Shown one piece after another: positions 25,691 through 34,442 of a stretch of DNA of 64,000 nt. Where the stretch lies: IMG/VR virus record IMGVR_UViG_3300030329_003470, positions 1 to 64,000 of that record. One strand, written 5' to 3'. The notes below the pieces were generated by a model. The model did not search any database. It had not been told where the DNA came from and saw only the letters and a list, made by a program, of their open reading frames with translations. The position numbers and the translations under genes are program-made. How positions within the stretch are numbered: position 1 is the stretch's first letter; each line of letters starts with the position of its first letter. This DNA comes from a virus.

Positions 25691-25931
25691 ACTCCGATAA
25701 CCACTCTTCAAGTTCTATGCCTGTCAATGGTTCTGGAGTAAGCCATTCCTGTTTGCCCTGCGTCATTTGCCATTTACCACTGCCCATTTGATGAGATCTT
25801 TTAGGTTCTTCTATATGTTTTCCCACCATGTATCTACGAGTTCCTGGACCGTATGGTGCAATCTCAGTATGGATAACAATTAATCCTAATTGCTCTATTT
25901 TTTGCAACATTCTGTCTTTATGATTTGCCAT
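25677..25931 (-). CDS. Hypothetical protein, 84 aa
   Basis: A soluble protein from ATG 25931 with MANHKDRMLQKIEQLGLIVI as a helix-strand start, a Gly/Pro-rich middle and an acidic C-terminal helix (LTGIELEEWLSEYERR). No recognised family. Overlaps the oxygenase gene by 14 bases, so co-translated with it. Confidence 0.6.
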   Translation of the reverse strand: MANHKDRMLQKIEQLGLIVIHTEIAPYGPGTRRYMVGKHIEEPKRSHQMGSGKWQMTQGKQEWLTPEPLTGIELEEWLSEYERR

Positions 25932-25940
25932 ATACAATAC

Positions 25941-26372
25941 TTATCTTAACTTTTCTACCATTTTGTCAAAAGTTTTTTCATTTATATCCAATTGTAAAAA
26001 TGGTCTATGAGGCCAATGTTTATTCTTTGTAAGTATTTTTATTTTTTTAGATTTTGTAATTAAAAATGTATTACTAGTATATGTAATAAGTTTGCCATCA
26101 ATATCTATATCGGCGCCTGCATATCTATCTGCTCTTTCTCTAAAAAACCATAAACAAATTATTTCTTTGTCTTTATCAAACTCTGTTAAATCTTTATAAA
26201 ATTTATAATCTACTTTATATTTTTTATAAAAATCTTTCCAAACTTGATGTTCTAAATTATTTTGATTTTCGTAAAGTCTATCGTACTCATCGAGTTTTAC
26301 TATGCCCGATGCATATATAAATTCAACAGGTTCTTTACGTAGGTGTGCTTTTCTTAATTTGTCCCAATTCAT
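25941..26372 (-). CDS. Hypothetical protein, 143 aa
   Basis: Starts at ATG 26372 inside the TAA stop of the glycosyltransferase gene. The sequence is aromatic- and Lys-rich (YKKYKVDYKFYKD), then DIDIDGKLITYTSNTFLITKSKKIKILTKNK as beta strands. No family recognised; the coupling suggests a part in glycan work. Confidence 0.6.
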   Translation of the reverse strand: MNWDKLRKAHLRKEPVEFIYASGIVKLDEYDRLYENQNNLEHQVWKDFYKKYKVDYKFYKDLTEFDKDKEIICLWFFRERADRYAGADIDIDGKLITYTSNTFLITKSKKIKILTKNKHWPHRPFLQLDINEKTFDKMVEKLR

Positions 26373-27046
26373 TATGATGAAAAGAGATTTATAAGTTCTT
26401 TCTTCCAATCATCGCCGTATTCACAATCACGGTATCCATCAAACCACGGACCACCAGATGTGTAATGCAATACTTTAGGAGTACCGTCTTTAGGTTCTTT
26501 GTACCAACCAACCAACCAATTGTACTCTAATGGTAAAGATCCAATCTCATTATCCTCTAGCCAACTAAATCTGTGTAAAAATTTTGGAGACTCTGTGTTT
26601 AATAATTCAGGTGTTAATATTTTATTTTTTGGATGTTCACAATTCCAAAGGACCATACTGCTCCAATTTTTTCTTGGGTATACAGTTTGTACTTGCCCAT
26701 CCATTTTAGTTCCTTCTTTAGGTTTGTAATCATGTTGTACACAAACCACTGCTTTGGAATTATCACAATATTTTACAAGTTCATGTGAAGGTATTTTCCA
26801 CAAAAAATCACAGTCACAAAATACTGCCCAGCCTTTGTAATCGTTTAGGTATGGTACAAAAAACCTTGTAAATGTAAATTCAGTTGTTGCAAGTTTATCT
26901 ACTGCTCTTGTATAAATCCCTTGCTCTCTCATTTGTCTTTGTTTTAAAGCAATAACTTCTGCAGATGGATCTCTTCTTTTTATACTGTGTTCGCAAACCT
27001 GATATGCTATATCTTCTCTACTATCGTGACCTACGTATATTTTCAT
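26372..27046 (-). CDS. Glycosyltransferase, GT8-like
   Basis: The 224-residue product from ATG 27046 (ATGA junction with the HAD gene) begins MKIYVGHDSREDIAYQVCEHS, a strand-helix typical of GT8-like enzymes. AVFCDCDFLW near 86-95 holds the D-x-D metal site. A late YTSGGPW segment fits the acceptor side. The same GT-A style as the gene at 12730, but not its close relative by eye. Confidence 0.7.
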   Translation of the reverse strand: MKIYVGHDSREDIAYQVCEHSIKRRDPSAEVIALKQRQMREQGIYTRAVDKLATTEFTFTRFFVPYLNDYKGWAVFCDCDFLWKIPSHELVKYCDNSKAVVCVQHDYKPKEGTKMDGQVQTVYPRKNWSSMVLWNCEHPKNKILTPELLNTESPKFLHRFSWLEDNEIGSLPLEYNWLVGWYKEPKDGTPKVLHYTSGGPWFDGYRDCEYGDDWKKELINLFSS

Positions 27047-27678
27047 TTTACTAATATTTTGTGTATTTGTTCCCAATTATTTACTCTGGTAATTTGAGGG
27101 TGATTAAAATCTTGGTTATAAGGATGGTCGTATAATAATACTTTTAATCCATAATTTAATCCTACCTGAGCATTTTTTGGTTTATCTTCAACCCAATATA
27201 ATCCTGTACCGTGAAATTCTGCAAGTGCATTATCTTTATCTGATCCTGTATCAAGTATATGATAGTTGTAAAAAACATCACCAAACAATTCTTCTAGTCT
27301 TCTTTTACGTATTTCTTGTGCTGGAATATCAGATGTTTGTGATGTTATAGGAATAAATGTCCAACCTTCTGCGTGTAATAATTTTACCCAAGTTTGTGAG
27401 CCAGGCATAGGTGGTTGTGTTGCCATCCAAGCACTTTTATTAAATTCTCTAATTTCTTTTCTTACTTCTGTTTTAGTTAGACCAAATCTTTCTGCCATTT
27501 CGTAAGTATTTTCTTTGTCATCTAACAACGTATATGGATAAATTTTTTTACCAACATATCCTTCTCCAACTGGAGTTTCAAAGTAAGAACGTTGTAACAT
27601 CCATTCAGTAAAATGGTTCTCCCATTCTAACAGTACTCCGTCTACGTCTGTAAGTATTATTCTATTTGATATCGGCAT
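27043..27678 (-). CDS. HAD-superfamily phosphatase
   Basis: The protein has 211 residues. D11-V-D13-G-V is the HAD nucleophile motif I, a serine/threonine follows in FIPITSQTSD as motif II, and YWVEDKPKN supplies motif III/IV. Phage relatives include nucleotide 3'-phosphatases and sugar-phosphate phosphatases. It lies between a glycosyltransferase and uvsY, so either role is possible. Confidence 0.8.
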   Translation of the reverse strand: MPISNRIILTDVDGVLLEWENHFTEWMLQRSYFETPVGEGYVGKKIYPYTLLDDKENTYEMAERFGLTKTEVRKEIREFNKSAWMATQPPMPGSQTWVKLLHAEGWTFIPITSQTSDIPAQEIRKRRLEELFGDVFYNYHILDTGSDKDNALAEFHGTGLYWVEDKPKNAQVGLNYGLKVLLYDHPYNQDFNHPQITRVNNWEQIHKILVK

Positions 27679-28129
27679 CTTCCATTCCTGCTACTCTCAG
27701 TTTAACAATGTTTGTGATTTGCCATTGTTTCTGATCTAATCCTTTTGTGATGCCTAACCATTGATTTCTTAATAATGCAAATTCATTAATAATTTTATCC
27801 ATATCAACAACGTCTTGTTCGCCATCAACATACTTTTCTGCATCTCTGCTGGACAATGCTCTATTATAATTTTCTAAGAATTTTTTAAATGATTTTGATC
27901 TTGTTCTACGTAATTCAATATTAAGGTACTCAAGTATTGCTTCTATTTGTTGTAATTGATTAAATCTATGCTCAACTATACCGGGTAATGCCGCTGATGC
28001 TTTTTCTAGATTACCGTATATTCTAACTTCTTTTTTTGCGTTTTGTAATTCAGTATCAAAATAATTGATACAATCAGGAATTTTATCTAAGTTTCTTGCT
28101 ACTTCACTATACCAATTAATCATCTTCAT
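27662..28129 (-). CDS. uvsY: UvsY recombination mediator
   Basis: About 155 residues from ATG 28129 (ATG 28123 is equally possible); T4 UvsY is 137. The helical core RFNQLQQIEAILEYLNIELRR and the tail NEFALLRNQWLGITKGLDQKQWQITNIVKLR match the marine UvsY pattern. UvsY loads UvsX on gp32-coated DNA. It lies two genes from uvsX in one coupled unit, with gp32 beyond it. Confidence 0.85.
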   Translation of the reverse strand: MKMINWYSEVARNLDKIPDCINYFDTELQNAKKEVRIYGNLEKASAALPGIVEHRFNQLQQIEAILEYLNIELRRTRSKSFKKFLENYNRALSSRDAEKYVDGEQDVVDMDKIINEFALLRNQWLGITKGLDQKQWQITNIVKLRVAGMEDADIK

Positions 28130-28361
28130 ACCGATCGTTATAAGTTTCGTCTTCCTCTTCGTATTCCTCAAAAACTGTATTAACCGCTTCTTCTAATTTT
28201 GGATCGTATTCTCCTATTGCTTTTATCTCTGCTTCTTCAACTCCCATACTTTCAAGAGTTTTTACAAAGTCAACTGCGGCGTCTAATTTTTGTTTTTCAG
28301 GAATGAAGTGTACAACTGAGTCCCATATACGTTCGATATCATCGTGTGTCATTTCTACCAT
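28116..28361 (-). CDS. Acidic protein between uvsX and uvsY
   Basis: The protein has 81 residues. DDIERIWDSVVHFIPEKQKL to KTLESMG resembles a small protein always found here in marine T4-like phages. The C-terminal 25 residues are mostly Asp/Glu (EEYEEEDETYNDRYEDD), which may mimic DNA. TAATG overlap with uvsX and a 14-base overlap with uvsY place it in the recombination unit. Function unknown. Confidence 0.8.
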   Translation of the reverse strand: MVEMTHDDIERIWDSVVHFIPEKQKLDAAVDFVKTLESMGVEEAEIKAIGEYDPKLEEAVNTVFEEYEEEDETYNDRYEDD

Positions 28362-29419
28362 TATTCTGCCTCGGGTGGATCATCTTGTGATGATGCACTA
28401 GATAATTTATCAAAATCATCCATTAGCATATCCAATTTGGCTCCAACCCAGGCTTTTCTGAATTCAATGTGTTCTTTTCCTGTAGGATCGACGTATTTTA
28501 ATCTATTTCCTGTTTGTACTAGTATTCCTTTTTTCTCAAATAAATCAACTAGTCCACTATAAGGATCCATACCAGTATCGTATGGAATTTTAACTTGTAC
28601 ACCCTCAAACGGTTTAGCATATCTCGTTTTCATAACTTTACAAGCCGCTCTTATACCTCTTACGTCAGATATTTTGTTGCCTTTTTCATCTTCTTTTAGT
28701 TTTAATTTTTTCATTGCAACTACAATACTTGATGCATATATAAATCCTTGTCCTCCTGATATCTTATCATCTGGATCAAACATATCTTGTGATGCGTATG
28801 TGTGATTGGTTGCTATAAGTCCTACGTTCCAACTTCCAAACATATTAACACAGTTTCTTACAAGTGCCGTTAATGCTTTAGGTTTTCTACCTAAATCACC
28901 CTTCATCTCACCTGCTTCAAACTGATTAACATCTGTTGGTGTTAGTAACATACCCAAACTGTCTATAACAAATAGTACTTTAGGTGCACCTTCTTTGTTG
29001 TCTGCGTGTTGCTCTTTGTAACCTTTCATAAACTCTGAAACAGTTTTTGCTACGTCATCAACCATAGACATACTTAATTTCATAAGTTTATCTTCTGATG
29101 TGTCTACTTTTAATGCTTGTAGCCATTGTTCGTCTAATGCGTTCTCTGTATCAATTAGTATAACAAATATACCTTGATCCTGTGCATTTTTAATAATGTT
29201 ACCTGATGCTATGTAAGATTTACCTGCTCCTGATTCTCCTGCAAGTACAGTTACTTTGCCTAACGGTATTCCTTTTTTAAAATTACTAGTCATCAAATAG
29301 TTTAATGCGTAATTTCCTGTTGAAATCCAGTCTGTAGGATCGCTAAATCCAATACCTAATCCTGAAATTGATTTCGTAATACTCTTTCTAAATTTTGTTG
29401 CGTCAAATGGTTTTGTCAT
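28361..29419 (-). CDS. uvsX: UvsX RecA-like recombinase
   Basis: The 352 residues compare with 391 in T4. GESGAGKS at 61-68 is Walker A, VLFVIDSLGML supplies Walker B, and GLIATNHTYASQDM with SGGQGFIYASS holds the DNA-contact L1/L2 region. It drives strand invasion for repair and recombination-dependent replication. The ATG lies six bases after the stop of the 32-residue gene, both read from the promoter at 29534-29562. Confidence 0.95.
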   Translation of the reverse strand: MTKPFDATKFRKSITKSISGLGIGFSDPTDWISTGNYALNYLMTSNFKKGIPLGKVTVLAGESGAGKSYIASGNIIKNAQDQGIFVILIDTENALDEQWLQALKVDTSEDKLMKLSMSMVDDVAKTVSEFMKGYKEQHADNKEGAPKVLFVIDSLGMLLTPTDVNQFEAGEMKGDLGRKPKALTALVRNCVNMFGSWNVGLIATNHTYASQDMFDPDDKISGGQGFIYASSIVVAMKKLKLKEDEKGNKISDVRGIRAACKVMKTRYAKPFEGVQVKIPYDTGMDPYSGLVDLFEKKGILVQTGNRLKYVDPTGKEHIEFRKAWVGAKLDMLMDDFDKLSSASSQDDPPEAE

Positions 29420-29425
29420 AATGTT

Positions 29426-29524
29426 TTATATTAAAATCCAAAGGATGATTATTACAATTATTACCCAAGCAGGTATTTGTTTGTACAATATCCAATCGAT
29501 TGCTTTTTTAATTTCGTTTTTCAT
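29426..29524 (-). CDS. 32-aa single-span membrane peptide
   Basis: A short frame between gp32 and uvsX. Residues 1-9 are charged (MKNEIKKAI), 10-18 hold WILYKQIPA, and 19-32 are almost wholly hydrophobic (WVIIVIIILWILI), so one membrane helix is likely. It lies nine bases downstream of a TATAAT box and upstream of uvsX. AAGG lies eight bases before the ATG but would be outside the predicted transcript. Too small for routine gene finders. Confidence 0.55.
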   Translation of the reverse strand: MKNEIKKAIDWILYKQIPAWVIIVIIILWILI

Positions 29525-29533
29525 ATTATCCTT

Positions 29534-29562
29534 ATTATAATACACAAGGCCTCAACTGTCAA
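29534..29562 (-). promoter_or_regulatory. Consensus sigma70 promoter for the uvsX unit
   Basis: Reverse strand: TTGACA at 29557-29562, exactly 17 bases, TATAAT at 29534-29539, both hexamers perfect matches. It should be a strong early promoter. The -35 box lies inside the loop of the hairpin at 29545-29576. Confidence 0.85.
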
Positions 29563-29576
29563 CAATTAAGGCCTTG
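29545..29576 (-). terminator. Hairpin after gp32, overlapping the uvsX promoter
   Basis: CAAGGCCT pairs with AGGCCTTG around a 16-base loop, 13 bases after the gp32 stop. There is no U-run, so it may be a 3' stabiliser or weak terminator of gp32 mRNA rather than a strong intrinsic terminator. Confidence 0.45.
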
Positions 29577-29589
29577 GTAAAATGTCAGA

Positions 29590-30567
29590 TTACTTCGCTT
29601 GTCTTGATCTTATAAGTTTTAAGATATCTTCTGCTCTCTTGGCACTATCACCTGCTGGTTGTTGTGCTGGTTGAGCCGCTGGTACTGGTTGTGCTTCAGT
29701 TTTAACTTCAGCATTTACCGGATCAGCAGTCTTTTCCACTGGAGCAGGTCTATCTGCTTTTGGTACAGATACTTGACTTGCAAAACTTCCTGTAGGTCTA
29801 AAGTATTGTCCATATTTTTCAAGATCATAAGCCTCACCGTCTACAGATTTTTCAAATAATTCTTTGATTATTTTAACTTCTGCTTCAGTTGGTTCTTTTG
29901 GTCTAAAGTCACCTAAGTTATGTAAACCAAACTTATCAATTGCAGATCTTTCTGCTTCGTCTAGAGCACGTTCTCTTCTAGACCATTTTGATGTAGAATA
30001 ATCAGCATAACCGCCTTTAGTTGTCTTGTTAATTCTAAAATCAACACCTTTTACAAAGTCAGTTGGTAACTCTTCCATCTCTGGATCAAGTAACGCACTT
30101 CTGATAATGTTAAAGATTTGAGGTCCAATAATAAATCTTCTAACTGGATTCTCTGGTGTTGTGTCTTCAGATAACGGATTGTTGACAACAAAACCTTGGA
30201 AAATATAACTTTTCTTTTTCCAATATTTTCTTCCCATATCTTCCATGCTTTTGTCTTTAAACCATGGTCTAACTTCTGTTAGAACTGGACAAGTTTTTCC
30301 ATACATTTCCATACAAGGAACTTGTACTGTAACTGGTCTTGAATCAGTTTGACCTTTAACACCTGCGAAAGGTAGTTTGATCATATTTCTTTCAGTCCAG
30401 AAAAATGTATTGCCTTGATCCTTATCTGGTAAGAATCTAACAACTGCTTCTGAGCCTTCTGATATGTTCCAGTGTGGGTAGATGGCGTTGTCTCCGCCTG
30501 TTTGTGAACCTGAGCGATTAGGTTCTTGGGATTTTAACTTCGCTCTTATTTCAGCCAATGTAGCCAT
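29590..30567 (-). CDS. 32: Single-stranded DNA-binding protein gp32
   Basis: The 325 residues compare with 301 in T4. The basic N-terminal arm (MATLAEIRAKLKSQ) drives cooperativity, the OB fold region runs about 30-240, and cysteines in VPCMEMYGKTCPV belong to the expected zinc site. The C-terminal part is Pro/Ala/Gln rich and ends in SRQAK rather than the acidic tail of T4 gp32, although acidic patches precede it. AGGAGG lies nine bases before the ATG, a strong site expected for an abundant protein. Confidence 0.95.
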   Translation of the reverse strand: MATLAEIRAKLKSQEPNRSGSQTGGDNAIYPHWNISEGSEAVVRFLPDKDQGNTFFWTERNMIKLPFAGVKGQTDSRPVTVQVPCMEMYGKTCPVLTEVRPWFKDKSMEDMGRKYWKKKSYIFQGFVVNNPLSEDTTPENPVRRFIIGPQIFNIIRSALLDPEMEELPTDFVKGVDFRINKTTKGGYADYSTSKWSRRERALDEAERSAIDKFGLHNLGDFRPKEPTEAEVKIIKELFEKSVDGEAYDLEKYGQYFRPTGSFASQVSVPKADRPAPVEKTADPVNAEVKTEAQPVPAAQPAQQPAGDSAKRAEDILKLIRSRQAK

Positions 30568-30646
30568 AATGTAAGCCTCCTATTTTGCCTATGTTTGTTT
30601 TAATGTGCCTAAATGTATATCACACATTACGTATAATATACTACTA

Positions 30647-30654
30647 TATTTATG
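30647..30654 (-). promoter_or_regulatory. Late-type element CATAAATA upstream of gp32
   Basis: About 80 bases before the gp32 ATG, next to TATATTATA stretches that could serve an earlier promoter. The leader here is long and ends in AGGAGG. Confidence 0.4.
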
Positions 30655-30669
30655 AAATGTCTACTACTA

Positions 30670-32793
30670 TTATTGGTAATTTGCTAATTGTGTAATTCTA
30701 GCAATTTCTTCTTCAACGCCTGCGATGTTTTGTGCGTTGTCGCTGTCTACTTTGGCTTTGATAGCCGATACTATTTTTGCTCTTGATTCGTTTAAACCTT
30801 CTTTACCTTCGTATTTCATTATACGAGATATTTCTCTGTGGTCTTTTTCTGCTTCCCATTCTGGGTCAACTGGACCTTTATCTTTACCCCAATTTGGATT
30901 TGTTTCAGCATCTTTCTTTTGAGCCGCTATGCCTTGATCAATTCTTTCATCTTTATCCATTTTTAATTTGTTAAAGTTTTTTGAAAGATAAGCCATTGCT
31001 ACTTTTGAATCACCTGTTTTAAATGCTGATGCACCATCTTTGTCTAATACATCATAAACAGTTTTGCCAGTTTGATCATCTTTGTACATTGAAACATAAG
31101 GTTTAATGTCTTCAAAAGTTACTTCTTCGCCTGCAAATGCTGGTTCTTTATCTTTTTGTAATTCCATTCTACGTTTTAAAACTTCTTTTCTCATAGCAGG
31201 ATCTTTCATTGCTCCTGGAGTCATTTGTATATCTTGTAATGCTTTTAATTTTGCTCTTCTATCTTCTTCGTCTCTTGGCTTTGTGTCGTATTCGTTAGTA
31301 ACTTCGTCTACCCATGACTCAAATGTTTCAGTTTCTTTTGCTCTTCCTTTAATATCTTTTTTAGCCTTAAATTCTGCTGGGTCAATTTCTTGAGATGTTC
31401 TTTGATATTTTGCCACTAATGCTTTTGCAATATCTCTATTTTTTCCTGCATCTGGATCTTTAGGATCAAAAGGTTGTCCAGTTTGACTCATTTGATCTGC
31501 AACTCTAGAAGCAAAGTTTGCCACTCTGTCTTCATCTGGAGTTTGTGTTAACATTCTAGAAGCAATATCTGAAAGTGTTGTCATAATTTTTGTATCTTCT
31601 GGGCCAGCATTTTTAGGCATCATTCTTTTCTCATCTGGCATATTTTTATTAAGTAAAATTTTGCTGTCAGGATCTGCTAAAAACTTTTTAACAACCATTG
31701 CGTGATCAACTGCCGGCTCAACAGGTGCATCAATTGGTTCGTCACCTGGATCTAATTCTGTTACTACTGGTTCTGCAGTTTTTGTTTTTTCAAATTCAGC
31801 CATTATTCTATCGATAATAGGAAGTGCATCTTCTACTCTGTTGTCTAAATTTTTCAGTGTAAATTTTTCTCTTAATTTGTTTACAGTTTCATCATCTAAT
31901 ATTTGGTCTTCTGCTGTTTTAAAATCTTTAGATGCCGCTTCGTAGTGAGATTGTTTTGATAAATTTCTCATATACTCTCTTAAATTTTCTAAACTTAATT
32001 TTGTTTGTTCAATAATATCACCTGCATTATCATTTAATTGATCTTTGTTTGAAACATATCTTGAAAATGAACTTAATTTTGCAATATCTTCTGATGTTTT
32101 TACAATGTGTTCTCCAAATTCATCATGTGGTCTTCCGCCATTAGCAACGTGTCTTGTCATTGCTCTTGCACCTGCTAGGTGTGTTAATGGATATTTGAAT
32201 CTTTCACCATCTTCGTTTTCAATGTATAATGATTGTATTTGTCTTGATCTAGCACCAGGTATCATTTCATCAACTTTGCCTGAGTGTCTAATTATTAATC
32301 TTGTTTTATCTAGGTTTTCGTATGATCTTTTTGCTGTGCCTGTAAGTCCTTCTTTAACTTCAACACCTGCTAGTTTAGTAATTCTGTTTAATTCTTCCGA
32401 CATCTCATCAGTATTTACCGTTTTGTTCGTATCTGCAAGATTTTGATAATCCTGCTTCGTTAGGTTCGATTTCGTTATATCACGCACATCAAATCTTAAT
32501 TGATGTTCTACAGCAAAGTCTTTTAATTCTTTTAAAAATGCATACCATTCATCCTTGCTATCTTCGTCTATTTTGTCCACTAAATTACGGTTGTAAAACA
32601 CTTTCATTGTTTCACCATCAGCAAGGCTAATGCTTACTGCTCCGTATGTGTCAGCATCTTCTTTAAATTCAAATTCAAAAAATAAAGCACTTGCAGGATC
32701 GCCTGTAGGAACACCACTTTCGTCTCCTATTCTAATATTAGCGAATTGCGAACGTATTTTATTAAACAAGTCTGCAGATGTTTTTGGGTTCAT
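30670..32793 (-). CDS. Large head-region protein, 707 aa, with two KLAG-type motifs
   Basis: A hydrophilic, mostly helical, charge-rich protein. Residues 130-144 (EMSEELNRITKLAGV) and the C-terminus 692-707 (EEEIARITQLANYQ) match a motif also at the end of scaffold gp22. Long coiled-coil-like stretches and TPE/DP-rich linkers lie between. It is translated next to terminase, with AATAAATA six bases before the ATG and no ribosome site. Probably an internal head or prohead core protein; no enzymatic motif seen. Confidence 0.7.
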   Translation of the reverse strand: MNPKTSADLFNKIRSQFANIRIGDESGVPTGDPASALFFEFEFKEDADTYGAVSISLADGETMKVFYNRNLVDKIDEDSKDEWYAFLKELKDFAVEHQLRFDVRDITKSNLTKQDYQNLADTNKTVNTDEMSEELNRITKLAGVEVKEGLTGTAKRSYENLDKTRLIIRHSGKVDEMIPGARSRQIQSLYIENEDGERFKYPLTHLAGARAMTRHVANGGRPHDEFGEHIVKTSEDIAKLSSFSRYVSNKDQLNDNAGDIIEQTKLSLENLREYMRNLSKQSHYEAASKDFKTAEDQILDDETVNKLREKFTLKNLDNRVEDALPIIDRIMAEFEKTKTAEPVVTELDPGDEPIDAPVEPAVDHAMVVKKFLADPDSKILLNKNMPDEKRMMPKNAGPEDTKIMTTLSDIASRMLTQTPDEDRVANFASRVADQMSQTGQPFDPKDPDAGKNRDIAKALVAKYQRTSQEIDPAEFKAKKDIKGRAKETETFESWVDEVTNEYDTKPRDEEDRRAKLKALQDIQMTPGAMKDPAMRKEVLKRRMELQKDKEPAFAGEEVTFEDIKPYVSMYKDDQTGKTVYDVLDKDGASAFKTGDSKVAMAYLSKNFNKLKMDKDERIDQGIAAQKKDAETNPNWGKDKGPVDPEWEAEKDHREISRIMKYEGKEGLNESRAKIVSAIKAKVDSDNAQNIAGVEEEIARITQLANYQ

Positions 32794-32799
32794 ATAGTG

Positions 32800-32807
32800 T
32801 ATTTATT
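32800..32807 (-). promoter_or_regulatory. Late-type element AATAAATA, leaderless
   Basis: Ends six bases before ATG 32793 of the 707-aa protein; no Shine-Dalgarno sequence. Confidence 0.55.
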
Positions 32808-34401
32808 ATCCATAAAAGTTTCCAAAGATGGGCATTGGAGTTGTCATTTCAGATGATCTATCAGTCCAACGTTCAAATATTTTGGGGTCAAAATCTGCTA
32901 ATACCTTCATCATACGTGTCATTAATAAACAAGCACTTACTAGGTCGTCGTGCTGTCCTGGTTTTGCTTTAAAACTTAATCCTGTTGCTACAAAGTCTTT
33001 TAACTCTGATATTAATAGTTGCGAGTTTATTTTCATTTTACCACTTTCAACTAGTTCTTTAAATTTTGTACAAGCATCAATTTTAAATTTAGCAGTTGTA
33101 TTAAACCCTCTTCTAAATTTACGTCTGTGTCCTTTTCTTATAGGTTCTGATAAAAACATACCCATAATGTTTTCTTCACCAATATCCATTACTCTCATTA
33201 ATGCCGCTTCACCTATTGTGTTGTTCTCCATTGAATAAAATATTTGCGGTGTTGCTGAAGCATCTTTTTCAACAATTGAATCGTGTATATGTTTATTAAT
33301 ACCCTGTAATATTCTAACCTGTTGATTCATTGGAGTCATGTTGTGTTGCCATTCACCTATTTGTTCAAATGTAGGCAATTCAAAAACTTGTATTGCACTA
33401 AAGTCTCCACCTGTACCCATTGAAGGATCTAAAGAAACCATGTATGTATGTCCTGGAGTTGGACGTTTAAACCAACGTACTTGTCCTGTTGTTTCTACAG
33501 GAGCAACGCCTTCCATGTCTGCTAGTGTTAAACTTGAAATTAATGTTTCATCAAAAATTAAGAATTCACACTCGTGTTCCCTTCTAAATCTTTCTTCACC
33601 AATTCTTGCTCTTTCAGTTTCTGCCCATTCTTCATTTCTATCTGGGTGTTCTGACCAATGTGCCTTCATGGCATAAAAACCATTTGTACCTACAATTTTG
33701 TCATTGCCATATTCGTCAAATCTTTTATTTGCTTCTTTCCAAATCATAGCAAATTGGTCTTCATCACTGTTTGGAGTTGAAGTAATTAAACATTTACCTC
33801 CAGTTGATAGTGTAGGAGATAGTGATGTCCAAAATTCTTTTGCTTTATCAGGTGGCTGTACGAAAGCAAACTCATCACAATATATCATTGTTAAGGACAT
33901 ACCCCGTCCTGTGTTTTCAGTTGTGGTAGTTGCCATAATTTTTGAACCATTATCAAATTCTATTGAGTTTCTATTGTATTGTGTTACACCTGCTTTGATC
34001 CAACCAGGTAACATTTCATAAGCATAACGCACCCTTGACATAATGTCTGATGCACCTGCGTATTTGTGTGCCGCAATTAGTATGTGTGAATCTGGATGAA
34101 ACATAGCATACCATATTAGGTATCCTGATGCACAGGTTGTTTTTCCTGTTTGTCTTGGCAACATTGATATTGAAAACCTGTGTGAGTTGTATGCTTCAAT
34201 TAATCTTTTTTGATATGGAAATGGTTTAAAAGGCATCTCACCTTTAGTAGGATGTTGTATTTTCATAAATGTTTCCATAAAATACAATGGACCATTTTGA
34301 ATATCCATACATTTCTCAAGTTGTTCCACTTGATCTTTAGAATATTTGTGCTTCTTATTCGCTTTTTTAATTTGTTGCGAATCTAAACTTACATACGCCA
34401 T
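32806..34401 (-). CDS. 17: Terminase large subunit gp17
   Basis: The 531 residues compare with 610 in T4. The ATPase has RQTGKT at 83-88 and LTMIYCDEFAFV near 170-181, then coupling motif ITSTPNSDEDQ. The nuclease has VSLDPSMGTGGDFSAI and PGQHDDLVSAC with the metal carboxylates. It packages DNA through the portal and cuts concatemers. ATTAAATA seven bases upstream of ATG, no ribosome site. gp16 lies three genes upstream. Confidence 0.95.
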   Translation of the reverse strand: MAYVSLDSQQIKKANKKHKYSKDQVEQLEKCMDIQNGPLYFMETFMKIQHPTKGEMPFKPFPYQKRLIEAYNSHRFSISMLPRQTGKTTCASGYLIWYAMFHPDSHILIAAHKYAGASDIMSRVRYAYEMLPGWIKAGVTQYNRNSIEFDNGSKIMATTTTENTGRGMSLTMIYCDEFAFVQPPDKAKEFWTSLSPTLSTGGKCLITSTPNSDEDQFAMIWKEANKRFDEYGNDKIVGTNGFYAMKAHWSEHPDRNEEWAETERARIGEERFRREHECEFLIFDETLISSLTLADMEGVAPVETTGQVRWFKRPTPGHTYMVSLDPSMGTGGDFSAIQVFELPTFEQIGEWQHNMTPMNQQVRILQGINKHIHDSIVEKDASATPQIFYSMENNTIGEAALMRVMDIGEENIMGMFLSEPIRKGHRRKFRRGFNTTAKFKIDACTKFKELVESGKMKINSQLLISELKDFVATGLSFKAKPGQHDDLVSACLLMTRMMKVLADFDPKIFERWTDRSSEMTTPMPIFGNFYG

Positions 34402-34408
34402 AGTGTAG

Positions 34409-34416
34409 TATTTAAT
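34409..34416 (-). promoter_or_regulatory. Late-type element ATTAAATA, leaderless
   Basis: Ends seven bases before gp17 ATG 34401. Confidence 0.5.
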
Positions 34417-34442
34417 GCTAAAAGTGTGTTAGGAAAAGTAAC

